Assembly (NCBI RefSeq): GCF_938030755.1
Contig: NZ_CALHIF010000026.1
Span: 1 to 41,479 of the forward strand
DNA: 41,479 nucleotides
Direction of reading: 5' to 3'
DNA from: an uncultured Granulicatella sp.
GTDB taxonomy: Bacteria; Bacillota; Bacilli; Lactobacillales; Aerococcaceae
Shown piece after piece: positions 38,874 to 41,479 of the stretch. The notes under the pieces are model-generated. The model did not search any database. It was not told where the DNA came from and saw only the letters and a list, made by a program, of their open reading frames with translations. Both the position numbers and the translations under genes were made by a program. The first letter of the stretch is position 1. Every line of letters starts with the position of its first letter.

Positions 38874-41114
38874 ATGGGTAAAACAAAAGGGCGTTTAACC
38901 CTACCAAGTGAATCTAATTTTTTAGAGCAAACAAAAGAATTACTCGAGCGTTGGGGTGCCGATGCCATTCGTGATAGTGATGGAACAAAACTTGATGAAG
39001 CAACTAAACAATTAGACGCAAAAATTTATACGACGTATTTTGTAGCACGAAATCACAATGATTTTATTAAAGATTATATGGAAGAGTGCCAACAAATCTT
39101 CGTGATGTCTAAGTTTTGGTTAGTAACAGGAGAAACATTAACGATTCCATTTATGGAAGGGTACTTTGAAGATCAAGTTCAACCGGATTATGTGCATGAT
39201 CCAAAAAAATATTGGGAAGTCATTGACCGTACAACAGGAGAAGTTGTTCCGGTAGAACGTTGGTCGATTAACCAAGAAAATAATACGGTTACGATTCAAG
39301 GGACAAAGCCTTTCCATGAATATACCGTGTCATTTCTAGTGTATGCGATTTGGGATCCAACTCAAATGTACAATCATATTACGAATAACTGGGGAGATGT
39401 TCCTCATGATATTCCATTTGATGTACGTGGACCGCATTCAAATCAATTCATGCATGATTATTTAAAACAATGGCTAAAAGAGAATCCGGATACAGATGTA
39501 GTTCGTTTCACAACGTTCTTCTATCATTTCACATTGATTTTCAACAACTTAGGAAAAGAAAAATTTGTGGACTGGTTCGGATATGGTGCTAGCGTTTCAG
39601 TCGCAGCGCTAGAAGCTTTTGCCAAGGAAAAAGGCTATCGCTTAAGAGCAGAAGATATTGTGGATGAAGGGTATTACAACTCAACATTCCGTACACCAAG
39701 TAAAGCGTACTTAGACTATATCGACTTCATTCAAGCATTTGTTGCCAGAGAAGCGAAAAAACTAGTCGACGAAGTACACGATGCTGGTAAAGAAGCGATG
39801 ATGTTCTTAGGAGATAACTGGATTGGAACTGAACCATATGGACCATACTTCGAACAAATCGGATTAGATGCAGTGGTTGGTTCTGTCGGCGGCGGAGCAA
39901 CTCTTCGTATGATTTCAGATATTCCACACGTAAAATATACAGAAGGAAGATTCTTACCATACTTCTTCCCAGATGTATTCCGTGAAGGCAATGATCCTAC
40001 GATTGAAGCCAATAAAAACTGGTTATCCGCAAGACGTGCAATCATGCGTAACCCTGTAGACCGTATCGGATACGGTGGTTATTTAAGTCTTGCATACAAA
40101 TTCCCTAAATTTGTCGACTACATTGAACATGTAACAGATGAATTTAGAGAAATCTACGATATCGTTAAACACACAAAACCATATACTGGTTTGAAAGTAG
40201 CTATCTTAAACGCATGGGGTCGTTTAAGAACATGGCAATCACATATGGTTGCCCATGAACTTCCATATAAACAAATCTATTCTTACCTTGGAATTATGGA
40301 AGCATTAAGTGGAGCTAGTGTGGACGTAAGCTTCATAAGCTTTGACGATATCATTCATGATGGAGTTCCAGAAGGTGTCGATGTCATCATCAACGCGGGA
40401 GATGCCGGAACTTCATTTAGCGGTGGAGAGGTTTGGAAGAATGAGACACTCATTACACGGATTCGTGAATTCGTGTATAATGGTGGAGGATTTATCGGAG
40501 TTGGGGAACCAACAGCCGTTCATCACCAAGGAAGATTCTTCCAACTTGGAGATATTTTGGGCGTTGAAAGAGAAATGGGATATAGTCTTTCAACAGATAA
40601 ATATTTTACTAAAGAATTGAAAGAGCACTTTATTATCGAAGATATTGAAGATGTTCATAAGATTGACTTTGGGGAAAATATTAAAAACGTGTATGGCTTA
40701 ACGAGTGCAACAGAAGTACTTGAGTTTAGCAATCCGAAAGTGAGCGCAGGAGGCGTTGAAGAAGGAATCGTTCTTCCAGCCAATGCGGAAGGAAAAGAAT
40801 TCGGGGAAATCCACCTTGCAGCGAACCCATACGGAAAAGGTCGTGGGGTTTATATCGCAGGACTTCCATACACACCAGAAAATACAAGATTATTAATGCG
40901 TGCGTTATTCTACGCAGCTAATAAAGAAAGTGAATTAACAAAATGGTATGCAAGTAATCCATTAGTCGAAGTACATGCTTATCCTGAAAAAGGAGTGTAT
41001 GCGATTGTGAATAATACGAATGAAGCACAATCGACACTTGTTTATGATGGTGAAGGAGTATCTAGAACAGTGGAACTTGAGCCAAGCGAAATTAGATGGG
41101 AGAAGATATCATGA
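38874..41114 (+). CDS. 1,3-beta-galactosyl-N-acetylhexosamine phosphorylase (GH112)
   Basis: A 746-residue glycoside phosphorylase that splits galactosyl-beta-1,3-N-acetylhexosamines (lacto-N-biose, galacto-N-biose) with phosphate into galactose 1-phosphate and the free N-acetylhexosamine in the cytoplasm. Family signatures are TKGRLTLPSE, ERWGADAIRDSDGTKLD, and FLGDNWIGTEPYG in the TIM barrel, where D314 matches the catalytic acid (D313 in the Bifidobacterium longum enzyme, as I recall). A C-terminal beta domain completes it. The substrates come from milk oligosaccharides and mucin glycans. Preference between the two sugars is not readable here. GGAGGAG ribosome binding site. The downstream small gene overlaps it by 4 nt. 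Confidence 0.95.
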   Translation: MGKTKGRLTLPSESNFLEQTKELLERWGADAIRDSDGTKLDEATKQLDAKIYTTYFVARNHNDFIKDYMEECQQIFVMSKFWLVTGETLTIPFMEGYFEDQVQPDYVHDPKKYWEVIDRTTGEVVPVERWSINQENNTVTIQGTKPFHEYTVSFLVYAIWDPTQMYNHITNNWGDVPHDIPFDVRGPHSNQFMHDYLKQWLKENPDTDVVRFTTFFYHFTLIFNNLGKEKFVDWFGYGASVSVAALEAFAKEKGYRLRAEDIVDEGYYNSTFRTPSKAYLDYIDFIQAFVAREAKKLVDEVHDAGKEAMMFLGDNWIGTEPYGPYFEQIGLDAVVGSVGGGATLRMISDIPHVKYTEGRFLPYFFPDVFREGNDPTIEANKNWLSARRAIMRNPVDRIGYGGYLSLAYKFPKFVDYIEHVTDEFREIYDIVKHTKPYTGLKVAILNAWGRLRTWQSHMVAHELPYKQIYSYLGIMEALSGASVDVSFISFDDIIHDGVPEGVDVIINAGDAGTSFSGGEVWKNETLITRIREFVYNGGGFIGVGEPTAVHHQGRFFQLGDILGVEREMGYSLSTDKYFTKELKEHFIIEDIEDVHKIDFGENIKNVYGLTSATEVLEFSNPKVSAGGVEEGIVLPANAEGKEFGEIHLAANPYGKGRGVYIAGLPYTPENTRLLMRALFYAANKESELTKWYASNPLVEVHAYPEKGVYAIVNNTNEAQSTLVYDGEGVSRTVELEPSEIRWEKIS

Positions 41115-41293
41115 ATCCTAAAGTGAAAATTTGGATCCGCGTCGTATTGATGTTGGTATTCTTATATGTAGTTATTTTGGGGCATCAGATGGTTGGAAAA
41201 GAAGGCGTGGCTACAATGTTAGTTGGTCTTGCTGGATTACTTCTCTTGCTATGGGATTACAATCGTCCGTACTCAAAATCGATGAAACGGTAA
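41111..41293 (+). CDS. Small membrane protein, DUF6903-like
   Basis: A 60-residue protein with two membrane segments (about 7-25 and 33-49), starting MNPKVKIWIRVVLMLVFLYV and ending in KSMKR. It overlaps the end of the GH112 gene (ATGA at 41111) with GGGAGAAG at suitable distance; an upstream ATG (41096) lacks a site. I recall DUF6903 proteins as short membrane proteins found with GH112 operons; the assignment is moderate. Its function is unknown; an accessory role in the sugar transporter is possible. Confidence 0.7.
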   Translation: MNPKVKIWIRVVLMLVFLYVVILGHQMVGKEGVATMLVGLAGLLLLLWDYNRPYSKSMKR

Positions 41294-41307
41294 TAAAACT
41301 TAACTAG

Positions 41308-41346
41308 GAACAGGGGCTTGTTTACAAACAAGCCCCTGTTCTTTTG
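41308..41346 (+). terminator. Terminator of the GH112 operon
   Basis: GAACAGGGGCTTGTT (41308-41322) pairs perfectly with AACAAGCCCCTGTTC (41327-41341) around TACA, then T. Confidence 0.95.
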
Positions 41347-41384
41347 TGCATAAACACAATATTTAAAAATAAAATAATTCAAAC

Positions 41385-41479
41385 CATAGGTTTGTGATTA
41401 CTGCGATTCCTTGCAGATTCTTCTATAGTAGCTGTAAAAGGGAACCGGTTCGAGCCTGTAGTCTCTCACCTTTAAAGTT
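41385..41479 (+). repeat. Structured intergenic repeat, copy J (cut by window end)
   Basis: Left half of another copy: a P1 arm (GATTCTTCTATAGTAGCTG), AACCGG, P2 GGT..GAG / CTC..ACC with loop CCTGTAGT, then CTTTAAAG at the window edge. The right half should lie beyond the window. Confidence 0.75.

Noticed and set aside
3138..41479. CRISPR array as an explanation of the repeated sequences
   Set aside because: Copies are about 190 nt, far apart, internally palindromic and in both orientations; there are no regular spacers and no cas genes.

Overview
The window looks like a chromosomal piece of a low-GC Gram-positive bacterium of the order Lactobacillales. Granulicatella or another Carnobacteriaceae member is my best guess, from protein style and gene content, not from a marker gene. 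Supporting signs are AAGGAGG-type ribosome binding sites, a perfect CIRCE operator before groES-groEL, an L27 with a cleavable N-terminus beside its protease Prp, an L21 leader, and gene order resembling the Bacillus rsgA-rpe-thiN-rpmB-yloU-yloV-recG-plsX region. No rRNA, tRNA, CRISPR array or intact transposon was seen.

Layout. 1-3090: the end of rex, a DUF1310 protein, a small membrane protein and the CIRCE-controlled groES-groEL operon. 3138-7164: rplU-prp-rpmA behind an L21 leader, a YtxK-type methyltransferase whose best start codon appears to be ATA, and ackA. 7177-8405: an accessory patch with two repeat copies, a palindrome, an unknown secreted/membrane protein and a sequence resembling a pC194-type rolling-circle nick site. 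8670-10903: rsgA-rpe-thiN. 11010-12509: a VOC protein, a gene-poor stretch with palindromes and repeats, then rpmB on the minus strand. 12757-18760: yloU, fakA, 0.8 kb of repeats, recG and plsX. 18913-23674: an Lrp/AsnC regulator with an aminotransferase, an unknown protein, three small membrane proteins and a C69 dipeptidase, followed by its partner permease to 25153. 25292-27567: a family 2 glycosyltransferase and UDP-galactopyranose mutase. 27849-28832: trhO on the minus strand. 28933-32634: a heterodimeric multidrug-type ABC exporter preceded by a short leader peptide and an attenuator. 32791-35407: an M20 amidohydrolase, a flavodoxin-fold oxidoreductase, an overlooked 59-residue protein and a YczE-type membrane protein. 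35493-41341: a sugar ABC importer, a GH112 phosphorylase and a small DUF6903-like protein, very probably a lacto-N-biose/galacto-N-biose uptake and phosphorolysis operon under catabolite control.

The most striking feature is not a gene. About ten copies of one roughly 190-nt element sit in the intergenic gaps. Each complete copy has a long imperfect outer stem enclosing a three-way junction: a P2 hairpin, then a P3 stem and internal loop capped by a P4 hairpin. Stem sequences differ between copies but the partner strands change together, while the junction and internal-loop bases are kept (consensus ACCGG, GAG-loop-CTC, YTCAAA, TTCRCA). That is the signature of a structure-selected nucleic acid, and I do not recognise it as a named family. 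Two copies (12033-12218 and 15356-15600) lie on the minus strand.

The second notable system is the attenuator before the ABC exporter, which resembles the bmrB-bmrCD arrangement of Bacillus subtilis.
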